Below are positions 24,601 to 32,505 of a DNA stretch of 39,698 nucleotides, in pieces (within the stretch, counting starts at the first letter, position 1; each line of letters starts with the position of its first letter). Location: NCBI GenBank assembly GCA_937976685.1, contig CALJWR010000275.1, positions 1 through 39,698 on the forward strand. The letters run 5' to 3'. This DNA comes from an uncultured Verrucomicrobiae bacterium. Lineage in GTDB: Bacteria; Verrucomicrobiota; Verrucomicrobiia; Limisphaerales; J093. A program made the position numbers and the translations under genes. The notes beneath the pieces were generated by a model. The model worked only from the letters and a program-made list of their open reading frames with translations, was not told where the DNA came from and did not search any database.

Positions 24601-25035
24601 TCAGTTCAGGGCTTCCAAAAAGGTCAGGCGGTAATCCTTGGCCTCGGCGGTGGGGGCCACGATGGTGATGTAACCGGTTTCCCGCCCCTCCAGCGAGCGA
24701 GCGATGGCGGAGGCCTGGGGTTGGCGGATCAACATGCCGTGGGCGTCAAACCACTCCACCCGGTAGGTGAATCGCTGGCGCTTGTTGGTCAGGTTGCGCA
24801 CCTCGACCTGCACCTTGAGATGGCCGTTCTCCGCCGCAAGGGCGTTGACGGCCGCAACGTTAACCTTCCTGTCCAGGCTTCGGTCAGTGACCACCTTTTT
24901 GAAGGACACCATTCGCCCGTCGCTGCCGGGCGCGGACGGCTCCACGGTGTTCACCGTTCGGGTGGCGCAGCCGGCGAGCATCGCCGCCAGGGCGGCTCCC
25001 GCGGCCACGCGGATAATCAAGTTGGCGAGTTTCAT
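24601..25035 (-). CDS. YcfL/DUF1425-family lipoprotein
   Basis: A 144-residue lipoprotein with the signal AGAALAAMLAGC (lipobox LAGC, Cys near residue 23). The domain is recognised by VRNLTNKRQRFTYRVEWFDAHGML, a beta-sandwich core typical of DUF1425 (YcfL), and an ending YITIVAPTAEAKDYRLTFLEALN. The function is unknown; ycfL lies directly upstream of lpoB in enterobacteria, and the same order holds here. The ATG overlaps the stop of the COG3014 gene (25032-25035), so translation is coupled. Confidence 0.85.
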   Translation of the reverse strand: MKLANLIIRVAAGAALAAMLAGCATRTVNTVEPSAPGSDGRMVSFKKVVTDRSLDRKVNVAAVNALAAENGHLKVQVEVRNLTNKRQRFTYRVEWFDAHGMLIRQPQASAIARSLEGRETGYITIVAPTAEAKDYRLTFLEALN

Positions 25036-26447
25036 CGGAGTTTGAACTGGCTGACCAGCAGGGGGGTGCCCGCGGACACAGACTTCACGTAAACCACATT
25101 CACGACGCCGTCAATGAGCGCCACATTCAGCGATTGCCCGCCCGGGGCCGCCACCGTGAGTTGCCGGCTCGCGGGCGTGTTGATCCGGGCGACTTGAAAT
25201 TCCTTCGGCAAGGTCGTCCAGGAACGGGTGTCGGCGATGTTCACGGCCATCTGAGCCACCGCGGTCGCGATCCGCACCAACATGCCCAATTCACCGCTTT
25301 GTTGCCAGGCGGCCCGGTTCGCCGCGTACGCCGCCGCCCCTTTCGCCAGCGTCGCGATGACCGTACGGGTGACGATCGCGGGCAGTTCGTTCTTGAAGTC
25401 TTGGGCGATCACCGCGTCCATGCTGCTGACCGTCCGGGTGGTTTCCTGCACGCCGTCGGCCGTAACCGTGATCGCTGGCAACTGGCCTTCGTGGAAGACC
25501 AATTTGGGAAACGCTGCCCCGACGTACGACACATCCGCGAAGATGATCGGGATGTCTATCCGCACTTGGTCACGGCTCGCGCCGCGGCCGTTCTCGAAGA
25601 TCACGTACGTCAGCGGCGGCGGGCGCTGGCCGCGCAGCAGGTCGCTGGCAGCACGCACGTCCGCGGCGACGAATCGGTTTTCGCCCGCCACCTCGATCAC
25701 GCGATTCAGCGACTTGATCGCCCGCTCCAGATCGGAAGCGCCGCCACCGGCGTGGAGGAAGTACAGACCATCCAGATACACCGAGAACGGGTTCACATAG
25801 TCCGCGTACGCCCGGAAGCCCACGAGGTTCTGAGAGAGTCCGTTCACGGCCTGGTTGAACGTGGGATCGGCCTTGGTCCGAGCGATCGCCTCCGGGTCTT
25901 TGCTCGCCCGTTCCGCCGCCTGCGCCTGCTCGATGCGCCGGCGGTTCTCCGCCACCGCGTCCTGCTGGCGCTGATACATGCGGATGACTTCCGGCCGCGC
26001 CCGGTCCACATCCCCCACGGCGAGGAAGTTCAAGGCCTTGTAGGTGTGCAGCATGATCTTGTCGTAGGGCCGACCTTCGTAGGGGAGATTCTGCTGGTTG
26101 GAGAAAGTGGCGAGCGTCTCCTGCCCCACCCGCACCTTCGCCGCCTGCTCGTAGCGGTCAATGGCAGCGGCCGCGATGTCGAAGTGGCGGTTGCTGTTCG
26201 TGTAATCTCCGATGGCGCGCAAGGCCGCCCCCGCCTCCAAATTCCAGATCACTGCATCCTTGCCAGTGGCCTGCTTGCGGGCACGGCTGGAGAAGTCCCG
26301 CGCCGCGGCAGCGTAGTTCCCCGAGGCCCACGCCGTACCCATGGTCGAGGCCTGGTCCTTGTACGTGGCACAGCCGCTGGCCAGCATCAGCCAGCCAGCG
26401 CACGCCAGTGCGACCAAACCGCACCACTGGTTGTCCCGTGAATTCAT
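25032..26447 (-). CDS. COG3014-family lipoprotein
   Basis: A 471-residue lipoprotein: signal peptide with lipobox LASGC (Cys about residue 26). The N-terminal half is a TPR-like helical region (ASGNYAAAARDFSSRARK, AVIWNLEAGAALRAIGDYTNSNRHFD, YDKIMLHTYKALNFLAVGDVDRARPE). The second half contains the conserved block FSVYLDGLYFLHAGGGASDLERAIKSLNRV, then VIFENGRGASRDQVRIDIPI and a terminal beta-rich part (ADTRSWTTLPKEFQVARI). COG3014 proteins have no established activity, but in several gammaproteobacteria they precede ycfL and lpoB exactly as here. The ATG at 26447 gives the signal peptide. It is the first gene of the three-gene set. Confidence 0.82.
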   Translation of the reverse strand: MNSRDNQWCGLVALACAGWLMLASGCATYKDQASTMGTAWASGNYAAAARDFSSRARKQATGKDAVIWNLEAGAALRAIGDYTNSNRHFDIAAAAIDRYEQAAKVRVGQETLATFSNQQNLPYEGRPYDKIMLHTYKALNFLAVGDVDRARPEVIRMYQRQQDAVAENRRRIEQAQAAERASKDPEAIARTKADPTFNQAVNGLSQNLVGFRAYADYVNPFSVYLDGLYFLHAGGGASDLERAIKSLNRVIEVAGENRFVAADVRAASDLLRGQRPPPLTYVIFENGRGASRDQVRIDIPIIFADVSYVGAAFPKLVFHEGQLPAITVTADGVQETTRTVSSMDAVIAQDFKNELPAIVTRTVIATLAKGAAAYAANRAAWQQSGELGMLVRIATAVAQMAVNIADTRSWTTLPKEFQVARINTPASRQLTVAAPGGQSLNVALIDGVVNVVYVKSVSAGTPLLVSQFKLR

Positions 26448-26793
26448 CTCACCCAGTCACCTAGGCGGAATTTGGGGGAGGCAGGCCGAATTTACAAGCC
26501 CGGCAGCAAATGGGTCGGGCGCGTGGCACTCTCACGCGGGACCCGCCCGCCGGGCGGGGAATTCGCCCGCAGCGGATCGAGCCTCGCTGGCGTGACGACC
26601 GCAAGGCATCGAGCCACAAGCGGATTCACTCCCAATGGAGCGCGATTCGAGCAGGCGCTGATCCTCGGCGCGACGCCGACCCCGGGGACGGTATGCCTTG
26701 CAATCGCCCCCAGCGGCTCCCATGCTGCTCCCGGCAAACACAAATGCCGATAGACCGAACACGGCCCGCGACGAAGCGGCGCCCTTTGAATCA
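26448..26793. other. Intergenic region between divergent lipoprotein operon and uncharacterised gene
   Basis: 346 bases with no supported gene. It contains two adjacent GC-rich hairpins: CGCGTG-gcactct-CACGCG (26520-26538) and CCCGCCC-GCC-GGGCGGG (26542-26558). Both divergent promoters must be here, but no clear -35/-10 boxes were found. Confidence 0.45.
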
Positions 26794-28713
26794 ATGAGTA
26801 ATTCGTCCGACTTCGAGCTCGATCTCGACCTGCAGTTGCTTCCGGCGTGGGCGAGGGAACCCGTCCAACAAAACAAATACGCCCGCTTTGAGGGCGAAAG
26901 CGATGACGGTCCGCGCGGCGGGAAGGGCCGCCGCCCGTGGACAGACCGCGAGCGCGAATCGCGCCGCGACCGGGGTCCGCGGCCCGATCGGCGGGACCGT
27001 CCGCCGCGAGCAGGTTCGGGTCCCGGGTCGGGAGGGCCAGGCGGTGAGCGGCGGCCGTTTCCGGGCGGTCGGGACAACCGGGACCGGGGGCCGCGACGCG
27101 ATTTCAAGGCCGCGCCGCGCCCGGAGGACATCAAGCCGCTGGTGCCGGTGGAGATCAACTTCCTGCCCGATCCGAAGGGCGTGGACTCCCTGGCCCGCCA
27201 AATTAAGCTGACGGGGCGTTCGTACCCCTTGTTTGAGATCGCCACCCTGATCATGGGCAAACCGGAGCGATTCAATCAGGAATTCAAGATCCGCCGCGGG
27301 CCGGACGGCCAGCCGCTGCAGCGCCTTTTTGTCTGCTCGCTGGATGAATCGCTCTGGTTGAACGAGAACGAGGTCGCCCAGCACGTGCTCAAGCACCATC
27401 TGGCCACCTTTTACCAGGTGCAGCGCGTCCCGACCGACCCGCCCAAGGGCACCTACACGTTCGTGGCGCAATGCGGTGTGACGGGGGCTCTGCTGGGGCC
27501 GCCGAATCTGCACGGCTACCAGGAGAAGCTGCGAAAAATCCACGCCGAACGTTGTCCGCACATGCCATTCGAGACGTACAAGTCCCGCGTCAAGATCGTG
27601 AAGGACGAAGCCGTGGTGAAGCAGTGGGTCGAGGAGCAAAGCTTCCGCAGCGAGTACGTCTGCCTGAACGTGCCGGAACCAGTCACCCTCGCAAGCCGGG
27701 AGGATATGGAGGCGCACTTCCGCGCCACTCACCTGCCCAACTTGGTCCGCGAGGTCGAGACCTTTGTCATCCCGGCGGCCGGCCCGCGCCGCGTGTTGTC
27801 GTCCGAACTGGGACGCGCGTTGCGGGTGACGCTCGAGCAGCAACGCCGCTTTCCGATCAAGGTGGCAACCGTGCTAAGCCAGCAGTTTGCCGCGCATGGC
27901 CTGCACTTCTTCAAGGTCAACAAAACGGTCACGCACGTGTGCGTGTCGCGGCCGCATTACCTCGATCTGGAAAACACGGTGGTGTCCGAGGGCGTGCGCC
28001 GCATCGTGGAATTCATCGCGGCCAAACCGGGTTGCACGCGCAAGGCATTGATCCAAGCGCTTGCCCCGGACCGGCCGGTTGCGGTATCAGAACCGTCCCT
28101 CACCGCCCCGGCGGAACCGGTACCTGCGCCCAAGCCGACCGAAGCGCCTAGCGCGGGGCCCACTCCCGAAGCGCCGGCGCCAGAGGCTGCAGCCCCGGCT
28201 CCAGCCGAGCCACCCGCAGCGCCCGCACCCACTCCTGCCGCGCCCGCCGGTCCCGAACCGACGCCGGAACAGCGAGCCGTAATCTCGGATCTGCACTGGT
28301 TGATTCACCAAGGGCATGTGATCGAGTTCAGCAACGGGCGCATGGAACTGGCCAAGAAGCCGCTTCCCAAGCCGCCCCCGCCACCTAAAGCGCCCAAACC
28401 GGCGCCGACCACTGTCGCCCCTGCCGCTGACCAGTCGGCAGAGACTCCGGCCCCAGAGACGACTCCGACGCCAGAGACGCAAGCTGCCGCGGGCACAGGC
28501 GAATCGGGAGGAACTGAGCCCGCCCCGGAATCCAGCGCCGCCAGTTCCGCCCCGGTGGAATCCGCCGTGCCAGGCGAGGCGGAGGCCCCTCCGGCAGAGT
28601 CTGCACCGGCACCGATCGAGCCTCAGGCGGTGACCGAAACGCCACCCGCTGCTGCGTCTGCTGTGGAGACAGGCGAGCCGAAACCAGAACTGCCCGCCGC
28701 GCCGGCAGCCTGA
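26794..28713 (+). CDS. Uncharacterised protein with Arg/Gly-rich N-terminus, three Cys/His clusters and a split winged helix
   Basis: Not a family I can name with certainty; it looks like a phylum-restricted nucleic-acid-binding protein. From the ATG at 26794 (639 residues; a longer frame to 26698 is not protein-like) the layout is as follows. Acidic/hydrophobic start DFELDLDLQLLPAWA (7-21); RGG/RDR-type basic low-complexity stretch (about 40-105); conserved core about 110-395 with three Cys/His segments at C181...H197/H201, C227...H240/H250/C254 and C290...H308/H313. Then come two pieces of a possible winged helix, about 398-424 (EGVRRIVEFIAAKPGCTRKAL) and 490-522 (EQRAVISDLHWLIHQGHVIEF), separated by a 65-residue Pro/Ala/Glu linker. 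The last 115 residues are another Pro/Ala/Glu-rich tail. It precedes the msrA gene by 59 bases. Confidence 0.75.
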   Translation: MSNSSDFELDLDLQLLPAWAREPVQQNKYARFEGESDDGPRGGKGRRPWTDRERESRRDRGPRPDRRDRPPRAGSGPGSGGPGGERRPFPGGRDNRDRGPRRDFKAAPRPEDIKPLVPVEINFLPDPKGVDSLARQIKLTGRSYPLFEIATLIMGKPERFNQEFKIRRGPDGQPLQRLFVCSLDESLWLNENEVAQHVLKHHLATFYQVQRVPTDPPKGTYTFVAQCGVTGALLGPPNLHGYQEKLRKIHAERCPHMPFETYKSRVKIVKDEAVVKQWVEEQSFRSEYVCLNVPEPVTLASREDMEAHFRATHLPNLVREVETFVIPAAGPRRVLSSELGRALRVTLEQQRRFPIKVATVLSQQFAAHGLHFFKVNKTVTHVCVSRPHYLDLENTVVSEGVRRIVEFIAAKPGCTRKALIQALAPDRPVAVSEPSLTAPAEPVPAPKPTEAPSAGPTPEAPAPEAAAPAPAEPPAAPAPTPAAPAGPEPTPEQRAVISDLHWLIHQGHVIEFSNGRMELAKKPLPKPPPPPKAPKPAPTTVAPAADQSAETPAPETTPTPETQAAAGTGESGGTEPAPESSAASSAPVESAVPGEAEAPPAESAPAPIEPQAVTETPPAAASAVETGEPKPELPAAPAA

Positions 28714-28772
28714 CGCGCGTTTCCGGGACGTTCGGTTTGCGCGCCGGCCCTGCGCGGCTAGCTTGGCAGGCG

Positions 28773-29405
28773 ATGAAACGTTGTTGCCTCTCTGCTTTCC
28801 TGGCTGCGTGCGTTTTGATTGGAAGCGCAGCCGCCGCCGAGGGCTCCGCATCTTCCATGGACACTTCTCCCTCTTCTTCCGCGAACCAAACCGAGACGTT
28901 GACGGTCGGCGGCGGTTGCTTCTGGTGTGTCGAGGCCGTGTTCGAACTGGTCGAGGGGGTGAAGTCGGTCGTCAGCGGCTATGCGGGCGGCCACGTGGAG
29001 AACCCGACCTACAAGCAGGTGTGCGAGGGTCGGACCGGCCATGCGGAAGTCGTCCGCATCGAGTTTGATCCCGCGAAGGTCACGGTGGAGCGCCTGCTGG
29101 AGATCTTTTGGGACTGCCATGATCCCACCACGCTCAACCGGCAGGGGGCGGATGTCGGCCCTCAATACCGTTCCATCATCCTCTACACAAACGAAGCCCA
29201 GCGGGATGCAGCCGAGAAATCGAAGGCGGCGGCCCAGAAAAGGTTTTCCCGCCCGATCGTCACCGAGATCGTTCCACTGAGGAAGTTCTACGAGGCGGAG
29301 CTGTACCACCAGGACTACTTCCGTAACAACCCGAACCAGGGGTATTGCGCCGTCGTCATCGCTCCGAAGGTCGAGAAGATGAAGAAGAAGCTGGCGCCCA
29401 AGTGA
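28773..29405 (+). CDS. msrA: Peptide-methionine (S)-S-oxide reductase MsrA, exported
   Basis: Reduces methionine-S-sulfoxide in damaged proteins. 210 residues, with a signal peptide (MKRCCLSAFLAACVLIGSAAA) and a Ser-rich linker before the catalytic domain, so it works outside the cytoplasm. The active-site motif is GGCFWCVEAVFE, with the first Cys as nucleophile. SGYAGGHVENPTYKQVC, GHAEVVRIEFDP, FWDCHDPTTLNRQGADVGPQYRS and FYEAELYHQDYF are all conserved. The NPNQGYCAVVIAPK end holds a likely recycling Cys. Length and motif order are those of a single-domain MsrA; there is no MsrB fusion. A lipoprotein reading of the signal is less likely, as no lipobox with a suitable -1 Gly/Ala is seen. Confidence 0.95.
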   Translation: MKRCCLSAFLAACVLIGSAAAAEGSASSMDTSPSSSANQTETLTVGGGCFWCVEAVFELVEGVKSVVSGYAGGHVENPTYKQVCEGRTGHAEVVRIEFDPAKVTVERLLEIFWDCHDPTTLNRQGADVGPQYRSIILYTNEAQRDAAEKSKAAAQKRFSRPIVTEIVPLRKFYEAELYHQDYFRNNPNQGYCAVVIAPKVEKMKKKLAPK

Positions 29406-29664
29406 CGCCGCTGGCCCACTGCAGTCGCGTTGACGCGCAAGGGCGATGGTCATCTTCGGCGTCGCCGGAAACTGCCGACGCCTGGCTGGCTTTGCATTTC
29501 AAACTGGCTGGGAACCACCGGCGGATGGGAACCTGTCGAACTAGCTTGCAAGGCGGGGGCACGCCGGTACCTTGCGGCGCGGTCTGAAGGCAGGAGGCCA
29601 GACGCACCCCGGTGACGACCGCCTCTGACGGGCAATTCCACGCCCGCCCGGACCGCTACGATCA
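29406..29664. other. Intergenic region msrA-pckG
   Basis: 259 bases without a supported gene. A hairpin, GGCGTCG (29458-29464) with CGACGCC (29476-29482), may weakly terminate msrA; no T-run follows. The part around 29500-29610, with phrases such as CAAACTGGCTGGGAACC and CTTGCAAGGCGGGGGCACGCCGGT, resembles the short interspersed non-coding repeats common in this phylum, but I cannot confirm copies elsewhere. Confidence 0.4.
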
Positions 29665-31479
29665 ATGCCTATGACGACGACGGGAACCTGCAACACCAAG
29701 AACGCCGCCCTGCTTGCCTGGGTCAAGGAAATGGCCGAACTCTGCAAACCCGATTCCATTCACTGGTGCGACGGTTCGCAGAGGGAATATGACGAGTTGT
29801 GCGAAGTCATGGTCCAAACCGGCACCTTCAAACGCCTCAATCCGGAGAAACGCCCGGGCAGTTTCCTCGCCCTCTCGGATCCGAGCGACGTCGCCCGCGT
29901 TGAGGATCGCACCTTCATCTGCTCGCGCCGGGAGGAAGACGCGGGGCCGACCAACAACTGGGTGGACCCGCGCGAGATGCGGGCAACCCTCCGGCCACTC
30001 TTCGACGGCTGCATGCGCGGGCGGACAATGTACGTGATCCCCTTCAGCATGGGGCCGCTGGGTTCGCACATCGCGCACATCGGCGTCGAGATCAGCGACT
30101 CCCCCTACGTAGTGGTCAACATGCGAATCATGACCCGCATGGGGTCAAAAGTGCTCGATGTGCTGGGGGACGGCGAATTTGTTCGCTGCGTTCACACGGT
30201 AGGCGCACCGCTGGCACCGGGGCAGAAGGACGTGCCGTGGCCCTGCAACCCCAAGGTGAAATACATCGTGCATTACCCGGAGACGCTCGAGATCTGGTCC
30301 TACGGGTCGGGGTACGGCGGCAACGCGCTGCTCGGCAAGAAATGCTTCGCCCTGCGCATTGCATCCTGCATGGCGCGCGACGAGGGCTGGATGGCGGAAC
30401 ACATGCTCATCCTTGGCGTGGAAGCGCCCGATGGCGAGAAGACCTACGTGGCGGCGGCGTTCCCCAGCGCGTGCGGCAAGACCAACTTCGCCATGCTCAT
30501 CCCGCCCAAGCACTATCGCGACGCCGGCTGGAAAGTGTGGACGGTCGGGGACGACATCGCCTGGATCAAACCGGGCAAGGACGGCCGTCTGTATGCCATC
30601 AATCCCGAGGCTGGCTACTTCGGCGTGGCGCCGGGCACTTCCGCCAAGTCAAACCCCAACGCGTTGGCGACCATATCGAAGAACACCATCTTCACCAACG
30701 TGGCCCTGACCCCGGACGGCGATGTGTGGTGGGAAGATCTCACGGACACGCCGCCGCCCAAACTGATTGACTGGCAGGGGCAGGAATGGACCCCGGGCTG
30801 CGGCCGCAAGGCGGCCCATCCGAACGCCCGTTTCACCGTGCCGGCCAGCCAGTGCCCTTCGATTGATCCAGCCTGGGAGGATCCGGCCGGCGTGCCCATC
30901 AGCGGTTTGATCTTCGGCGGCCGCCGCGCCGGCACCATGCCGCTGGTGTTTCAGGCCTTCAACTGGATCCACGGCGTGTTCGTGGCGGCCACCATCGGCT
31001 CCGAGATGACCGCCGCCGCCATCGGCGGCATGGGTCAGGTGCGGCGCGATCCCATGGCCATGCTGCCGTTCGTCGGCTACAACATGGGCCAGTACTTCCA
31101 GCACTGGCTGCGGATGCGCAAGCGCATCAAGTACCCGCCCCGCATTTTCCACGTGAACTGGTTCCGCAAAGATGCCGAGGGCCGTTTCCTGTGGCCCGGC
31201 TTCGGGGAGAACATGCGCGTGCTCAAGTGGATCGTGGACCGCTGCCGGGGCCGTGCCAATGCCCACGAATCCCCGCTGGGCTGGGTGCCCGACGCCGCCG
31301 ACATTGACCTCGCCGGTCTGCCGAACTTCGACGCCGCCGCGCTGGAGAAGGTGCTCCGGATTGATATCGAAGAATGGCGCCGTGAACTGCTTATGCAGGA
31401 GGAGCTGTTCCTCAAGCTCCACTCCGAACTGCCGCATGAGATGATCCTCCAGCGCGAACTGCTGGTGTCCCGGCTGTAA
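29665..31479 (+). CDS. pckG: Phosphoenolpyruvate carboxykinase (GTP)
   Basis: Converts oxaloacetate and GTP to phosphoenolpyruvate, CO2 and GDP, the first committed step of gluconeogenesis. The 604-residue length is typical. Motifs: [14 protein letters not shown] near the N-terminus, [41 protein letters not shown] and the kinase-1a P-loop [16 protein letters not shown] with the hyper-reactive Cys. Also present are [14 protein letters not shown] (metal-binding Asp), [26 protein letters not shown] and [32 protein letters not shown]. The ATG at 29665 is used; an ATG two codons later is equally possible. Presence of the GTP enzyme rather than the ATP form fits the proposed phylum. Confidence 0.97.
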   Translation: MPMTTTGTCNTKNAALLAWVKEMAELCKPDSIHWCDGSQREYDELCEVMVQTGTFKRLNPEKRPGSFLALSDPSDVARVEDRTFICSRREEDAGPTNNWVDPREMRATLRPLFDGCMRGRTMYVIPFSMGPLGSHIAHIGVEISDSPYVVVNMRIMTRMGSKVLDVLGDGEFVRCVHTVGAPLAPGQKDVPWPCNPKVKYIVHYPETLEIWSYGSGYGGNALLGKKCFALRIASCMARDEGWMAEHMLILGVEAPDGEKTYVAAAFPSACGKTNFAMLIPPKHYRDAGWKVWTVGDDIAWIKPGKDGRLYAINPEAGYFGVAPGTSAKSNPNALATISKNTIFTNVALTPDGDVWWEDLTDTPPPKLIDWQGQEWTPGCGRKAAHPNARFTVPASQCPSIDPAWEDPAGVPISGLIFGGRRAGTMPLVFQAFNWIHGVFVAATIGSEMTAAAIGGMGQVRRDPMAMLPFVGYNMGQYFQHWLRMRKRIKYPPRIFHVNWFRKDAEGRFLWPGFGENMRVLKWIVDRCRGRANAHESPLGWVPDAADIDLAGLPNFDAAALEKVLRIDIEEWRRELLMQEELFLKLHSELPHEMILQRELLVSRL

Positions 31480-31503
31480 TCGGTTCTCATCACTCTCGGA
31501 TCG

Positions 31504-31531
31504 ACGGCCGCGTCCGACCAGGCGCGGCCGT
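31504..31531 (+). terminator. Probable terminator of pckG
   Basis: Perfect 9-base arms ACGGCCGCG (31504-31512) and CGCGGCCGT (31523-31531) with a 10-base loop, 24 bases after the pckG stop. The downstream T-run is poor (TCGCTTTGCC). A strong stem, so a terminator or 3'-end stabiliser is likely. Confidence 0.6.
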
Positions 31532-31611
31532 TCGCTTTGCCAAGGGTGGGCGCTGGGGAAGCCGTGCGGCGCCTTGGCGGCTTCGCCCTCCCGGCCGGAC
31601 CGCCTTCTGCG

Positions 31612-31652
31612 GAAAAAGAAAACGAGCGCGAACCCCGAAGGATCCGCGCTCG
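31612..31652 (-). terminator. Rho-independent terminator of the peroxiredoxin gene
   Basis: Read on the minus strand, CGAGCGCG and CGCGCTCG form a perfect 8-base GC-rich stem (31623-31652) with a 14-base loop, immediately followed by TTTTCTTTTTCC (complement of 31611-31622). This is the clearest intrinsic terminator in the window. It begins 38 bases past the peroxiredoxin stop. Confidence 0.85.
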
Positions 31653-31690
31653 CTGCGGGAGAATCACCGTCGGTCGCGTGCGCGAGCGCC

Positions 31691-32296
31691 TTACTGAAGG
31701 GCTTCGAACACCTTGCCCACCAGCTTTTCGCTCGGCTTCAAGGTCTTGCCGCCCTGCTGCCATTTCGCCGGGCAGGCCTCGTCCGGATGCTTCGCGAGAT
31801 ACACGTTCGCCTGCATCTTGCGGACGAGTTCGTCTGCGTTCCGGCCCACGTTGTAGAAATTGACTTCCGAGGACACCAGCACGCCGTCGGGGTTGATGAT
31901 GAACGTGCCCCGCAGCGCGAGACCGCTCTTGGGGTCATAGACACCGAACAGCCGGCTGACCGCGCCGGTGACGTCCGCGGCCATCGGGTACTTCACGCCC
32001 GCCAGGAGCTTCTCCGTATCCTTCCACGCCAGATGCGAGAACTTGGTGTCCGTGGACACGGAGATGACCTCGGCGCCGAGCTTCTTCAGCAGCTCGTACT
32101 TCTCGGCAAGATCCGCGAGCTCGGTGGGGCAGACGAAGGTGAAGTCGGCCGGATAGAAAACGAGGATCGTCCACTTCTTCTTCTTGCGCAGTTCGGCCAG
32201 GGAAATCCGCCCGAATTCGCGATCTTCGGGATTGTAGGTCTCCAGTTCAAAATCCGGCACCACCGTGCCGACGCTTGCCACAGTTTGTTCGCTCAT
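31691..32296 (-). CDS. Typical 2-Cys peroxiredoxin (AhpC/Prx1 type)
   Basis: Reduces hydrogen peroxide and organic hydroperoxides. The 201-residue product carries the peroxidatic motif YPADFTFVCPTELADL (Cys about residue 56) and, near the end, the resolving Cys in EACPAKWQQG (about residue 174). Other family marks are VISVSTDTKFSHLAWKDTEK, MAADVTGAVSRLFGVYD and LALRGTFIINPDGVL. No AhpF or dedicated thioredoxin-like reductant is adjacent; thioredoxin would be the default donor. The gene stands alone with its own strong terminator. The upstream 210 bases should carry the promoter; no OxyR- or PerR-like site was convincing. Confidence 0.95.
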   Translation of the reverse strand: MSEQTVASVGTVVPDFELETYNPEDREFGRISLAELRKKKKWTILVFYPADFTFVCPTELADLAEKYELLKKLGAEVISVSTDTKFSHLAWKDTEKLLAGVKYPMAADVTGAVSRLFGVYDPKSGLALRGTFIINPDGVLVSSEVNFYNVGRNADELVRKMQANVYLAKHPDEACPAKWQQGGKTLKPSEKLVGKVFEALQ

Positions 32297-32505
32297 GCTT
32301 TGGGATGTCTTCTTCGTTCAGGTTTCAATCGTTCCTGTTTCAGGAGTCCTGCCGTGACGGAAGGCACTTCCTTGAATCGGATGCGGCGGAAGGGAAGCGC
32401 AACGTGCCGCCTTGTCAACGCGGGTTTCGCGGGCGCGAACGGCCGGTGGGGAGAATCGGCCAACGCGCCCTTCGCCCTTCGCCCGGGATCGGCCGGTCAA
32501 ACCCT

